A stretch of 64,000 nucleotides of DNA, from positions 98,252,976 through 98,316,975 of the forward strand of contig CM056742.1 in assembly GCA_029851415.1 (NCBI GenBank), in the 5' to 3' direction. This document shows positions 45,505 to 57,466 of this stretch, piece by piece. How positions within the stretch are numbered: position 1 is the first letter of the stretch; each line of letters starts with the position of its first letter. Made by a program: the position numbers and the translations under genes. Origin of the DNA: Eretmocerus hayati. Taxonomy: Eukaryota > Arthropoda > Insecta > Hymenoptera > Aphelinidae. Under the pieces are notes generated by a model. That model saw only the letters and a program-made list of their open reading frames with translations. It had not been told where the DNA came from and did not search any database.

Positions 45505-46080
45505 GGGACGGGGCACAGTCGGGTGGAACGTTGATTTTGGGCCACCAATAGTATCCGCGCGAATTCTTGACTAATTGACTTGATTCAAAAGAAATTGTCT
45601 TCGTTTTTTTACCCTCCACCACGTGGCACTGCGACAATTTTGATCAAAACCATCCAGGAGTCTCAGGAGGGCATCGAATGTTGCCCTGTATTCGAGACGG
45701 GATGTCGTTACTTTTCTGTGCACCAGACCTGTGTTTGGCAGAGATTGTGCTTGGAGTGTTCTCCAGATCCCGCAAGTAGTTTTGCACTCCCGAGGTTATC
45801 AATTCTCTTTCAAAGTGGTCTAGAAAGCATATATATCAACATAGTTCCAAGTCTGACTATTCCTGGGCACATGCAACCCATCACAAATGAGTAAATGGTT
45901 CAACATTTGATGCCCACCCGAGACTCCAGGACAGTTTTGATCAGAATTGTTGCCATGCCACGTGGTGGAGGGTAGAGAAACGAAGACAATTTCTTCTGAA
46001 TCAAGTCAATTGGTCAAAAATTTGCGCGGATACGATTTATTGCCCAAAATCCATATCTCACCCCACTGTGCGGAGACGGG
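45505..46080. mobile_element. Inverted-repeat element of about 0.58 kb
   Basis: Arms 45505-45667 and 45915-46080 pair imperfectly, sharing CCCTCCACCACGTGGCA and its inverse, ATTGACTTGATTC and GATTTTGGGC. It looks like an old MITE. The exact ends and target duplication could not be fixed. Confidence 0.6.
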
Positions 46081-46722
46081 ATCACTTCATCCCAATCCAC
46101 CTTGTTTGCTTGATATCAACGCGCAAGTTGTTTTGAGGAAAAAAATCCCAATTCATTGATGATCGTCTTCATTTTGAAATGCTCAGTTCTCCTAACCCCA
46201 TGGAAATGATATTTAAACCTCCAGTTCATCAGTCCCTGCCTTCACAACTCCAACAAATTCTAAAGCTTTCAATCCCTCCGGTTCTCGGATCACTTGATAT
46301 GATCTCCATCCTAATAACCATTCTCTGTGCTGTGCTGCTTTGCCATAGTATTTGAACGAATTCTCCCCAGTAGAACACTCAGCTTCAACTGCTTTCTCCC
46401 ACGCTACACGAGAACAAGCACAATATTTTCCATGGGATAGTAGGCGAATCATATGTTGCTTGTTTTGATGTTTGATGTGAACAATTGTGTGATGCCAAGG
46501 GTACTTCTTTTTCAAATTGCATTCTTCAAAAGAGAAATCTTGGTTGGTGTTCATGGTATTATTTCCATCCATGAATAATTTTGATCGCAAAGCTTTTTAT
46601 TTGTCATCTTAGAAGAGAATCAGCATGGAGCACACCATATAAGTTGAACCCATGGGTGCTTGCCTTTTAGAATTTCTCTTTCTCAATAATGGAACTCATG
46701 ATCCAACACATGAGATAGACAT

Positions 46723-46931
46723 CATAGACATAGAAGTATAGACTGCCGGTCCCGTATCTTCGCCGTTGACGTCGAGGCCTCCAATGAGAGTGAGAGAGAC
46801 GCAACATAGAAATCGCGTAATAAAAGCGTGCGCCTTGGAGCATGCCGTCTCTTTCACTCTCACGCAAAGGTCTATGTCTCAATGACAACGGCGAGTATAC
46901 GGGACCAGCAGTCTATACTTCTATGTCTATG
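46723..46931. mobile_element. 209-bp hAT-type MITE with 8-bp duplication
   Basis: Tips are CATAGACATAGAAGTATAGA and the inverse, continuing as an imperfect long inverted repeat. ATAGACAT lies on both sides (46715-46722, 46932-46939). Because the tip itself contains a similar word, the boundary may shift by a few bases. No protein. Confidence 0.75.
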
Positions 46932-46949
46932 ATAGACATATGGTCGGGC

Positions 46950-47105
46950 CCTTACGAAGACTAGCACATTTTGACTTTCCCACAAAGACTAGCACATCTT
47001 GCCATTGTTAAAGCGTGGGGAAAATGTGTTGGTCTTTGTGATTAAGTCAAAATGTGCTAGTCTCTGTAGGCAGGTTGAAATATGCTAGTCTTTGCAGGGG
47101 CTGAC
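46950..47105. repeat. Short element built from four copies of a 15-base word
   Basis: AGACTAGCACATTTT-like words occur twice in direct and twice in inverted orientation, giving nested hairpins bounded by GGGCCCTTACG and GCAGGGGCTG. Probably a small MITE-like repeat. Confidence 0.6.
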
Positions 47106-47636
47106 GATATAATCATTCAGCAAGATCAAGTGATAACCAAGTGCACATGATTGGCTCAGAAACTATCACTGAGCTTGAGGTTTTTTGGATGTCCTCTTAA
47201 ACTCTTGCTCAAGATTTGATTCTTCTGGGCTGTTTCTACTGTAACTAGAAATTTCAATCATTCTTAGTTTGAATTGATGGTTGGTTTTGAAAATGTGTAA
47301 TTTTTTGTGCTCAGTTTCTCCTTGATGAGGCGTGTTCATCATACGCTCGATACATGGGAGTTTCAATCAAAATATTGATCTGACTGGCAATGCAGTGTCC
47401 AATTATATTGAGCAACTGATGTCAGTCCATTTGCTAATGGACAAGGACAAGAATGGTGATTTTTAATATCTCTACGAAATATAGTCTGAGACTGTGTGCA
47501 CGTGAATACTTTCTTCGCACAAAGCACTCAGTTGATCCGTTCTTCTTGTGCCATAAAAAACAGTCCTTTGTTCTTAACTACTCATTAAGGTGAATCAGTA
47601 TACAGTATGTGTTGAAATTGGTGTACATACCGTTAC

Positions 47637-48464
47637 CGGCGTATTTTATTTTATTTCATTTTAAACATTTTACGGGCTAAGAGGCCCTTACATAATATAT
47701 ATTTATGACGTGGTAACGCTTAGATAGTAGTTTAACAAGAGAAATAAATCATGCGACCAATTAAATAATAATATGTTTGGAATTAAATCAATATACCTGC
47801 ATTTATGATCAACAAAAAAAAATCGGCCATTTGGCTTCATGTACTGGCTGAACAGTCAGTGAATTTTCTATATAATTCTTGAATTGGCCCAGTCTAAGGG
47901 ATCGTATTTCTTGAGGAAGCATATTCCACATTCTCTTGAGTCTGATGGCAGAAGAGTGAAAATGTTTATCCCATGTGGAAGTAATTTCAATAAGAGGTCT
48001 TATCTGACGTAGTGAATAGTTAAGGGCATGTGAAAGCCAACTTTTACCGACGACCCTAACCATTGACAAATCGATTTTTCTCCCGAGTTCTACGGTGAAT
48101 CTCAAAGAAGTGATTCCAAGTATGGAAGCTTTAGAATCAGATCCATCATTCAAAAAAAGAATCGAGTTGATCGGTTGAATATTGCCTTCAAACTTTGGTT
48201 TCGAAGTTGACCATTGCATGAAAAAATACTCACACGCTTGACTTCGAAACCAAAGTTTGAAGGCAATATCCAATCAATTAAATCGATTCTTTTTTTAAAT
48301 GATAGATCGCATCCGAAAGCTTCCATACTTGGGAGTACTTTTTCCGAGATCGTCCTCAAATAGTTCAGAAAATGATCAGAAGTATGACATTTCCGAAGGC
48401 CCATGCGAGCTGTGATTTTGGCTGAGTCGAGGTAAGGTTGGGTTAGGTCCTCTACAGCCCACAC
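47637..48464 (-). pseudogene. LINE 3' end remnant with internal inverted duplication
   Basis: The segment up to 48205 reads in frame on the minus strand as the C-terminal part of a LINE ORF2: TSLRFTVELGRKIDLSM and then MWNMLPQEIRSLRLGQFKNY, the usual end of CR1/jockey-like proteins. A 3' tail of ATAAAATAAAATA type follows (47640-47665). About 95 bases (48108-48205) recur inverted at 48236-48342, so the upstream part is a rearrangement. Older and separate from the LINE at 57-62 kb, though possibly related. Confidence 0.7.
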
Positions 48465-49059
48465 CAGCTGTTGTTATTGTTTGAATGAACGATGATGGAC
48501 TGTCGTGAGTTGTCGCGCAGTACTTATTCTGACTTATTCGACGTGCACATAATAAAAAGCAGGAACGGAAAATTCATTCGTTGGCAAAACTATATGAAAA
48601 ATAGTAATAACTATGTTTATATGAGAAGAACAAATTCAAGTATTGACAATCTGAGTGACGTTTCTTGAGGCTATTATTCGCTCCTCGGTTTGAAAAGCAG
48701 TGAATATATAACGGTGACAGAGATGATAATTCTGAGCCTTGAAGTGAGTCAATAATTAACAAGAACAGTAATCAGCGAGATTGATATCGACATCCAAATC
48801 TGAGCCTTTCGGGGTATGGAACTGTCTTTCGTGGACATCAAATATTTATATACAGAATGTGGAGTGAGCATTATCCAAGATATTGATGAAGTTATGTACT
48901 TGAAAACAGATTAGAGAAGGAACCAGATGATTGATAAATTGAGAGGAAAGGCATGCATCCACCAAACTTGCAAAAAATGCTATACATGAGATAGCTCATC
49001 AGAAAGGTTTACAACTTTCGGTCTCACCAAACTCTAGCTATTTGTGCTAAAAATGTATT
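48465..49059. other. Intergenic stretch without a supported gene
   Basis: No coding region or repeat structure recognised. Confidence 0.45.
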
Positions 49060-50225
49060 GATGCAGCTCAGAATGTTCCTGTAATGTGGAGGCCTTCAGA
49101 TGATTTCAGAGCGGACTAATGATTCTGTTTTGATGTTTCAACTACAATATGTCAAAATACTTGGTGAAAATAGCAAGCACGGGTAAGTCTTGGAGCAGAA
49201 GTAAATATTTGGAAATTGCACTAAGCTTCAATTTGTGTTTACTAAAATCCCTATACTATAGAGGGGTGAATCCACATTCATTCATTTAGATCTATTGAGA
49301 ATTAGAGCTTAGTTGTGGAAATTTTGTGACTCACAGTTGAAAAGTCACAAGGTGGATTTCACTCTACAAAGAATGAAAGTGATGAAATTGAGAATCTTAT
49401 CGTCATGAGTTGACCTCTGGAACATATTTGATTGATCTCACCATGTTACTAAAGGTTTCAACTAGAATATCTTGAAATTACCTAGATCAAATGGCGCACC
49501 CGGGTGACTCTTAGAGCAAAAGTAAATGAATGGCCATTGCTATGAGCTTCAACTTTTGTCTGCTGAGATCCCTGTATTTCAGAGGGGTGATTTCATATCC
49601 ACTTTTTTTAATCTATTGAGAATTGGCTTAGTTGTGGAGTTTTTGTGACTTGAAATTGAAAAGTTACATGGTCATTCGTCAAAGAGTGTACTGATGAAAA
49701 GAATCTTATTGTCATGAGTTGATCTCTAAATCATGTTTGATTGATTTTACCATACTACTTCAGGTTCCAACCAGAATATCTTGGAATCACCAGGTGCAAA
49801 TGGAGCGCCTGGGTGAATTCTAAAGCGAAAGTGAATTGGTGGACATTGCAGTGAGCTCCAATTTGTGTCTGCTGAGATCCCTAGATTCTACAGGGGTGAA
49901 TTCATACTCATTTGTTTCAATCTGTTGAAAATTGGCCCAGTTATGGGGCTTTTGTGACTTGAAATTGGGAACTTACATGGTGAATTCCATGATACCATGA
50001 ATTTATTGGTGGAATTCAGAATCTCATTGTCATTTGTGTGCCCTCTGATCAATCTCATCATTCTTTTCAAGATTTCAACAAGAATACCTCGAAATATTTG
50101 TTTAGAATAGCTCGCTTGAGTGACTTCGAGAGCGAAAGCTGATCTTGGGTATGCCACGAACTCCTAATTATGTTTGTTGAGATATTTGTATTCCAGCGGT
50201 GTGATTTCATCTTCATTTCAAGGAA
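49060..50225. repeat. Diverged tandem array, unit about 310 bp
   Basis: Units beginning near 49180, 49502, 49813 and 50119 share the phrases TGCTGAGATCCCT, AGGGGTGA, TTTTGTGACTTGAAATTG and ATTGTCATGAGTTGA in the same order. The piece before 49180 fits the end of an earlier unit and the last is partial. Copies differ by substitutions and small indels, so the array is old. It resembles satellite DNA; no coding region. Confidence 0.8.
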
Positions 50226-50732
50226 TGTCATGAATGTATGTACTCCAATAATATCTTCATAGCTTCTACCTATATTTACTGATTTCTGGTTGTGTATTAT
50301 TAATCTTGAACTTTGTATACCAAAATTTTTGGAACAAATTGTCTTTGTCGAGTTGCTCCGCATGAAATTCTGGAATTGTTTTGAGTCTCAAATAGATTCA
50401 AATTTGAGTCTACAATCTGAATGTATTCTAAAACATGAGTAGTAATACTAACATCATGAATTCTTTTAGGTACAGCGGTAATATGAATACATGACTTTAG
50501 CCAACGAGAGGCAGCTAGGTGTCAGAATCAAAACAGATTTGAACAGGTTTTCTCTTCTTCGAACTGACAAAATAGCTCAAGAATGAGTAGAATAGTGCAT
50601 ACGAGGGATTGCTTGGAGAAAAAGTTACCGAGGAAAATATTCCTGCAAAAATCACTTCACTCAAAATGAATACACATAGTACAAAAATGTGTTTTCAAGA
50701 GTGAAAGTGATGGTTCAACAAAAATGCCACAT

Positions 50733-50912
50733 AGAAATATACTTGAATGCAAGTATATACAAAATGTGAGCCCCAGCAGAATTATCACTAGATGTCACAT
50801 AAAAAATATACTTGAATGCAAGTATATACAAAATGTGAGCCCCAGCAGAATTATCACTAGATGTCACATAGAAAATATACTTGAAAGTATATACAAAATG
50901 TGAATGAATGAA
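50733..50912. repeat. 69-bp minisatellite, about 2.6 copies
   Basis: The word CTTGAATGCAAGTATATAC recurs at 69-base spacing (50742, 50811, 50880 with a small deletion in the last). The unit is a multiple of three, so it encodes a 23-residue repeat on the minus strand, but there is no sign of a gene. Nearly identical copies suggest recent slippage. Confidence 0.88.
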
Positions 50913-51179
50913 ACCTTTATTTTTCGCATCAGTAATCTCCATCATCAGTATACCTTGCAGATAGCTAGCTATTCAGTCATGAGTCTATGTATGCATCGAG
51001 AAGCATGGATTCGAGCGTAGAGATACAGCTATTATATATATCAGGCCGTATTGCGACTGATGAGTTGATTGAATGTCGAATGTCCCCTTCACCCCCTTCC
51101 TTATGATATATATAGGATATCTAACCCAACCTCCCTTACTCCTCTTGGCATGGTCCGCTCGGTCGATAAAAGTCGGCTT

Positions 51180-51760
51180 TCACATGCCCTTAATGTCTCT
51201 CAATTCAAAATTAATTTCATGTTTAAGATCACTTAGATAATTATGCATAATTTTAAAGGAAAGCAAATAATCATGGTAAGAGAAATACGAATCAAGAATC
51301 ATAATTCCAGACAAATTAAGGATAGAGGAGTAATCATGATCAGTATAATGCATAGGATTTCCCTTTTTGAAAGACAAGTACCTCAGCATTTTATGCTGAT
51401 CAGATTCCAACATTGCTAATTTGTAGGCTACATGGAGTCTCCAAATCTGGCAACCATGAAGAAACGATGGTAGAACCAGAGATTTATAGAGATTCACAAT
51501 GCAGTTAAAATTATTGATATTCTTTGTATGATACTTAAACAAACCAATGACCTTACTACATTTACCAACTGAAAAATCAATGTGGTGTCGAAATTCCATT
51601 TTAGAATCAAAGTAGGTACCTAAATCTCTTACAACTGAAACTCTAACAAGCATAGTATTTCCTAGTTTGTAGTCAAATATATATGGTCGATTTCCTCTAC
51701 TAAATGAAATTGAACTACATTTTTTAGCATTAAGATTGAGTCCATTGCAAATGACGAAGT
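51180..51760 (-). pseudogene. LINE reverse transcriptase C-terminal fragment
   Basis: Minus-strand translation has ICNGLNLNAKKCSSISF and then VRDLGTYFDSKMEFRHHID and LYKSLVLPSFLHGCQIW, the conserved region after the RT catalytic core in CR1/jockey-like LINEs. The catalytic core is absent. It joins BEL-type integrase sequence at about 51760. It may be the continuation of the LINE at 57.9-62.6 kb, from which the intervening part was lost. Confidence 0.8.
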
Positions 51761-52855
51761 TTGATCAAATAATTGTCGAAGCTCTCTTTCTGCACCTACG
51801 GAGTTTTTGGCGTTATCGCAATAAACATCTGTACATCTACCTCGTTTCGCGACGAATCTATGAACTGCGGCTAAAAATGCTGGAGTGGTGAGATCCGAAA
51901 CGGTTCCAATGTGCGTCGCTCGCGTGAACATACAAACGAACATACAAAAGTATCCTTTGGTGGTTGTAGCACCTCTTCCGCGAGAAAATAGGACAGATAT
52001 TGGGCCTGCATAATCAATCCCACAAGCTTGAAAGGCATACTGTGGTGTGACTCTATCTGCTGGCAATGGAGACATTTGCTGAATGAGTGGTCTACCCCCG
52101 TGCCTAATGCATTTTCCACAATTGCGATACACCTTTTGAACCACGTGTTGTACTCGAGGTATCCAAGCCCATCTATACAAATCGCTCAACATGAGCTGAA
52201 TTCCACCATGTAACAAGTCTCGATGTAATTCTTTGATCAAGCGTTGTACAAAAATGCTTCTACTTGACAATATAATAGAATGTATTTCTCCATACGAAAG
52301 ATTTGCATTCTGAAGTCGTCCGCCCACTCTTAATACATCACGAGAATCTAAAAATGGCAGCAATCGTCTTATGTCACTCTTATTCGACAAATTTAGACCT
52401 TTTTCTAAAGCTTTGATTTCTTCAGCAAAATGCTGCCTTCGAATGGCTTTGAACAGTGCGATTTTTGCGGAGTTCAATTCTATCGGACTCGAGAACGATT
52501 TTCGACGATCCTCAGATTTGCGAGACGCATTGAATTTCCACTGAAAGATGTAAGCCACTATTCGGACTATTTTTGAAAAAGAACTGACATGTGATTGAAG
52601 GTGTTCTAAAATCTGCGATGATTCCACAACTAAATGAGCCAACGCTTCCGCGCATAGCAGTTCTGAAGTTACTTCAGGCCATTCCTTCTTCGGCTGAGTC
52701 ACCCAGTTCGGTCCATTCCACCAGATATCCAAATTTAAAAGTTCTTTCGCGGTCATCCCCCGGGTTGCGCAGTCCGCGCAATTATCTTCCGAGCAAACAT
52801 GCCTCCATACAGCTTCTGGTAAAGTAGTGCTTTTTGTACTCTCTCGATTGGCCAC
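51761..52855 (-). pseudogene. BEL/Pao integrase of the second element, C-terminally lost
   Basis: Zinc module (LHRDLLHGGIQLML ... RNCGKCIRHGG) and the DDE core with ACGIDYAGPISV and VYCDNAKNSVGAERELRQLF. The last catalytic Glu region and the DUF5641 tail are missing because the sequence changes to LINE DNA near 51760. The open frame runs on to 51662 by chance in a non-LINE frame. Confidence 0.87.
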
Positions 52856-52864
52856 AAAAGTCGC

Positions 52865-54426
52865 CTATCTAGACAGATGACAATTGAGCCAATCCAGGAC
52901 CACCTTTGAATCAGACCAGCAATAAACAGCTGATGATCGAATTTCCAAATTACTCATGACATGTTTGGCTAATTTAACTAACGAAACTGCACCGCACATC
53001 TCGAGTTTGGGGATGGAAAGTGTTTTAACTAGAGCCACTTTGGTCTTAGCCATTATCAATTGTGAAGTCTTTCCTGGAATCACCAAGTAAACCGCGGCAG
53101 CATATGCTCTCTTCGACGCGTCTGCGAACCCATGCAGTTCCCAACTTGAACTCGGCAGTGTCCCTAACCAACGAGATAATCGAACTTGGGACAATAGTTG
53201 GACTTGAGACCGTATTTTTTGCCATTCAACGAGTACTTCACCGACTACCGGAGTGTCCCAATCGATCTTCAAATGCCACATATTTTGCAATAAGATTTTA
53301 GCTTGTATTAAAAACGGAGCTAACCAACCGAGTGGATCGAACAACCGAGCTACTTCTGATAGAATTGATCTTTTTGTAACAATGTCAGGAGCTGAAGGCA
53401 TCGATATCCGAAAGAAAAATTGATCATCATGCGGAGACCATTTTAATCCAAGGATGGAAACGACATCGTCGAGTTCTATCGCAATGTCACCTGAGTATTC
53501 TGAAGAGAGTCCTCTCAACAAATCCGAGTGATTTGCCGACCACTTTCCAAGTTCTATACAGGCCCATGACATGATCGAAATCAGCTGGTCCCGAGCTTCC
53601 AAAGCGGCTGGTAGAGTATCCCCTCCCCCAAACAAATCATCCATGTATCGACAGAATAGGATAATTAAAACTGCGATAGGAAACTCATCTTTGTAAATCT
53701 CTGCCAAATGAAGGAGAATTCTAATCGCCAGATACGGCGCACAAACTGTACCATAAGTGACCGTTAGCAAAACGAAGTCAAGGATTTCTTCTTGTCCCAA
53801 TGACCGCCAGACAATCCTTTGCCAATTTACATCCTCAGGATGTACCAAAATTTGTCTGAAAATTTTTACTATGTCTGTACAAAATCCATAGTTGAAAAAT
53901 CTCCAGCGAATCAATACCAATGTTAGATCATTTTGAAGTTTGGGGCGAACCAATAAAAAATCATTTCAACTTTTACCATTACCTGTTTGATGCAAAGCAT
54001 TCAGAACGACTCGAATTTTGTCGCTGTTCTTACGAAAAACTGGATGACGTGGCAGATAAGATGGCGCTGGAGTCGTCCCATCTGGTCGCTGCGTGCGTTT
54101 CATATGTCCCAATGACTCGTACTGTTCCATGAATTCGGTGTACGCTCCATCCAATTTCGAATCTCGTTGTCGTTTTTTCTCAGATCTTAGTAGGCATGCC
54201 ACCGCAAGGTCCCTAGATTCAGAAAACGAAGCTTCATGAGTATTTTGAGTGAAAGGGAGGCGCACGACGAAGACGTGAATAATTTTTCACAATACTCCTC
54301 CTCAGCTGTGAGATGACGAGTAGCTGGGAGTTCTTCAATTTCTCGAAATCTAGTTAGCTGATCTGACAGAGAACTATCAACGCCAGCATGCAAAGACAAA
54401 ACGACACGAGGATTTACAGTTTCCAC
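52865..54426 (-). pseudogene. BEL/Pao reverse transcriptase and RNase H of the second element
   Basis: Pieces at 54426-54187, 54265-53966 and 53953-52865 continue one another with frame changes. The last has TDIVKIFRQILVHPEDV, YGTVCAPYLA and the catalytic CRYMDDLFGGGDT, then DPLGWLAPFL, and RNase H motifs LHGFADASKRAYAAAVY, IPKLEMCGAV and VYCWSDSKVVLDWL. Confidence 0.88.
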
Positions 54427-54453
54427 ACTCGACTTCGTGCCTCCAGTAAGAAT

Positions 54454-56358
54454 CTAACCCAATGCTGTGTTCTGCGCAGTTGGAGTCTTTGGTGGGCCTC
54501 TTACCAAACCCTCCCGAAGAATTTCGCTATGAACTTCGGTACCCAATAAGCAATCGACTTTTGCAGGAATGAAATATTCTGGATCAGCAAGCGTCAATCC
54601 ATGCGAATGCGACCAATCGTCACATTTCACGGTTGACCTAGGCAAAAATGAGGTAAGTTCCGTAAGAACCAGTGCCTTGATCTCGAGAGAGAATTTCGAA
54701 TCGATTTTCGACAGCAGTGTGAGCGAGACTTCACTCGTCGAAACGACTGTGCGTCTATCCCCAATAGTATTGATCCCCAGCTTAAGTTTGCGAGACGGCA
54801 GATTCAACGTTTGAACTACTCTATCCGCGACAAACGAACAATCTGAACCTGGATCGATTAGAGCACGAGCTTCTACCTTTTGTCCATAAGGGCCTTGCAA
54901 CCAAATACGCGCCGTCGCTACTAAACGCGCTTGCTTCGACACAGCAGAAAAACTATGAATCAGATGACAATCAGTCTGCTGCGATCTGCTTTGAGCGTCC
55001 TCTGGTTTGGGAGCACTCGTTGATTCCATATATAATTTCGTGTGATGTGGCCTTTGACATTTAGAACACTTGTAAATTGATTCACATTTTTCTGCGAAGT
55101 GACCAGACTTTAAACAATTCAAAAATAAACAATTCGATTCGCAAAATTCAAATCTTTGATGGACAGACAATGCTAAAAATTTATCACAGTTATGCAATGC
55201 ATGATCACCTTTACAATTACAACATGAAAGTTGACTGCCAGATTGACCCTTATTACCCTGGGAATTTCCAAAATTTGAATTCACATTTCTTCGACTTGGA
55301 TTATCTTGAGATCTACCAAATGACGACGAATTAGGTTTTGAATCATTGAAAGGGACAGAACCCGCATGAGCTGCATTCAGCGATTGAATTCGAGTCTCCA
55401 AAAAGGAAGATAATGATGCATATGTCGAAAAACCCTCAACGTGTTCTTGAGCAATTGTCCAGCTTTCTCTGGTACCAGGGTCTAATTTTCTAACTATCGA
55501 GTGTATACGCCAACAATCCCATTCATTCACCGGGCATTCCAAATCCCGCAACCCCTGAATTGCTTCCTCCGCTTGGTTCATTATTGTTACGTAAGCTTGC
55601 GCTGATTTTATCGCAATTGGAGCTAAATCGATTAGTGCATTCAAATGTGTGTTCAATCTCAACCGAAAATTATCGTAACGCCGACATAATTTATTCCATG
55701 CAACCACAACACTCGTAGAACTCGATTTTACACTTTTCATCATTTTCTCTGCATCGCCTTCGACTGAGTTAAGCAGATGGTTCAATTTAGCAGACGGCGA
55801 CAAATCAGGATTATCACCAATTACGGACATGAAGCGTTCTTTGAAAAATTCCCAATCAGCTTGTTTACCCGAGAACTTAGGCGGTTGCAGCCTAGGCATT
55901 GACTGCGATTCGGATGATGCACGTATCAGCTGTTGCGCATCGAACGGTTGAAACGGATGATAATTCTGATTTGGTGGGAAATTAGCAGCAGCATCTTGTT
56001 CTTGTACCGAATTGTGGACGGAATCATGCACTGAACCATTTTCTGACGTTGTTTCCGGTGGAACTGATAGTATGGCAATGTTGTCTAATAAATCAGACTT
56101 TAACTCTGAATATGTACCTCCTATATCAAGATACCCTAATTTTGTAAAATATTCTCCATCTTCTAGTTCATTGGCATACTGCTGTAAATTCAAATCATTT
56201 TGACAAAATTCAGTCCAATATTTTTCTAACAACTCTAAGCGAGTTTTGAGGAAGTTCACCGTGATGTTTTCTTTGCCCTTTTTGGCAGTATTTGTATTGT
56301 AATTATGAATGTGAGCTACTAATCTTAGTTGTCTATCGAGAAGTAATCTAGCTGCCAT
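54454..56358 (-). CDS. BEL/Pao gag and protease of the second element
   Basis: 634 residues with an intact frame. The N-terminal coiled region is followed by a DUF1759-type domain (PRLQPPKFSGKQADWEFFKE), zinc clusters (CCNCKGDHALHNC, CLKSGHFAEKC, CSKCQRPHHTK) and a protease region with ALIDPGSDCSFVADRV as the aspartic active site and LLGTEVHSEIL. The ATG is the first in frame. This gag is longer and much better preserved than that of the element at 1.7-8.4 kb. Confidence 0.9.
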   Translation of the reverse strand: MAARLLLDRQLRLVAHIHNYNTNTAKKGKENITVNFLKTRLELLEKYWTEFCQNDLNLQQYANELEDGEYFTKLGYLDIGGTYSELKSDLLDNIAILSVPPETTSENGSVHDSVHNSVQEQDAAANFPPNQNYHPFQPFDAQQLIRASSESQSMPRLQPPKFSGKQADWEFFKERFMSVIGDNPDLSPSAKLNHLLNSVEGDAEKMMKSVKSSSTSVVVAWNKLCRRYDNFRLRLNTHLNALIDLAPIAIKSAQAYVTIMNQAEEAIQGLRDLECPVNEWDCWRIHSIVRKLDPGTRESWTIAQEHVEGFSTYASLSSFLETRIQSLNAAHAGSVPFNDSKPNSSSFGRSQDNPSRRNVNSNFGNSQGNKGQSGSQLSCCNCKGDHALHNCDKFLALSVHQRFEFCESNCLFLNCLKSGHFAEKCESIYKCSKCQRPHHTKLYMESTSAPKPEDAQSRSQQTDCHLIHSFSAVSKQARLVATARIWLQGPYGQKVEARALIDPGSDCSFVADRVVQTLNLPSRKLKLGINTIGDRRTVVSTSEVSLTLLSKIDSKFSLEIKALVLTELTSFLPRSTVKCDDWSHSHGLTLADPEYFIPAKVDCLLGTEVHSEILREGLVRGPPKTPTAQNTALG

Positions 56359-57450
56359 AATTGCAATTAAATATCACAGGTAGAACGAAAATTAAAAACC
56401 ATTAAAATTCCAAACTAAGTTCGAGATATAAAACCACACGAAATACACAAAACCACTAAAATTACACGCACACTAACGCGCGAGACTAAAATCGATCAAG
56501 TAATAAAATTCTCTCAACTGAAGAAAGGTTGAGATGGATCAGCTGCTTGACCAACACAGAGACGCTAGAGCGTTGGGTCGACCGATCTGCCCCGTCCAAT
56601 ATCTATGAATAAATTGATCGATTGCGTCTAGCTTTTGCTGCAGCGTGACCCTAATGCGCCACACAAAAATCAACAACCACAACCATTCTTAGCTGACCAC
56701 GGACAACATTTATATGTGGGGTAGACATATAATTCATGCAATGCTGCGAGCCTCGCGAACGCCCAATATGTGCGTCGCGTGTGATTCAATCAGCTGTCGT
56801 GGCTCGCAGCTGAGCGTATAAGAATACTAAGTGCGAGAGAGTCCACACGACACATATTGTAGACTAGTAAAGGAACGATACGCTCACCAAATTACTCCGC
56901 GATGACTGTGTCACTGAACAGCCACCTCATCCCCACTCTTTTACTGTGCGCCGCTCTCCAAGTAGTGTGCGCGGCCCGCGCAGCAGCGAAGATGACGGGT
57001 TGAGGCGAGCGGGCAGGAGAGAGCAGCGGTGGTGGGAAGCAACGTCGATGTGACGTAGCTCCGGCTGGCAGCAGGTGATGGCGCGATGCGCGGGATAGTA
57101 CCCGGAAGCGCGCGTGAAAAATCCCTCGCGGCTTGCCCTGCTGCAGCTCATGACGATGTGCTCACCAGCTGATGCTCCTTTATTAGCCGTGCTGCTGCTT
57201 GCTGCGGGGCCGGGGATGTCTGCAACTCGTAGACTCCGGTGTCGTTGCCAAGTAGATGAGGCTTCTATTGCCACGTGATGTGCTCGCGTGACAATAGTCC
57301 GTTGGACATTTGGATGAAATCCAAATGTCCAACGGCGGCGAGCTCCTTTCTCTTCGCGCACTCACGTCACTTGCACTCGCGCGACGAGATTCACTCGAAA
57401 ACCAACGATGCCACTATTAAAACGCAGAACCGAACTTAGAGCCCCAACCA
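56359..57450 (-). other. Leader of the second BEL/Pao element
   Basis: Non-coding, about 1.1 kb. A 144-residue open frame (57361-56927) lacks recognisable features and is GC-rich by composition. A perfect hairpin lies at 57299-57335 (17-base arms CCGTTGGACATTTGGAT, 3-base loop). Confidence 0.5.
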
Positions 57451-57463
57451 CGCTCTGCTACCA
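57451..57463 (-). promoter_or_regulatory. Primer binding site matching initiator tRNA-Met
   Basis: The plus strand reads CGCTCTGCTACCA; the 3' end of animal initiator tRNA-Met is CTCTGCTACCA. The sense strand therefore has TGGTAGCAGAG. It lies a few bases from the presumed LTR edge at 57467. Confidence 0.7.
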
Positions 57464-57466
57464 AAA

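Noticed and set aside
48236..48464. Twin-priming inversion in the LINE remnant
   Set aside because: Twin priming inverts upstream sequence, but here the same segment is present in both orientations.
56927..57361. 144-residue frame in the second BEL leader
   Set aside because: Composition follows high GC content, no domain, and it lies between primer site and gag where non-coding leader is expected.
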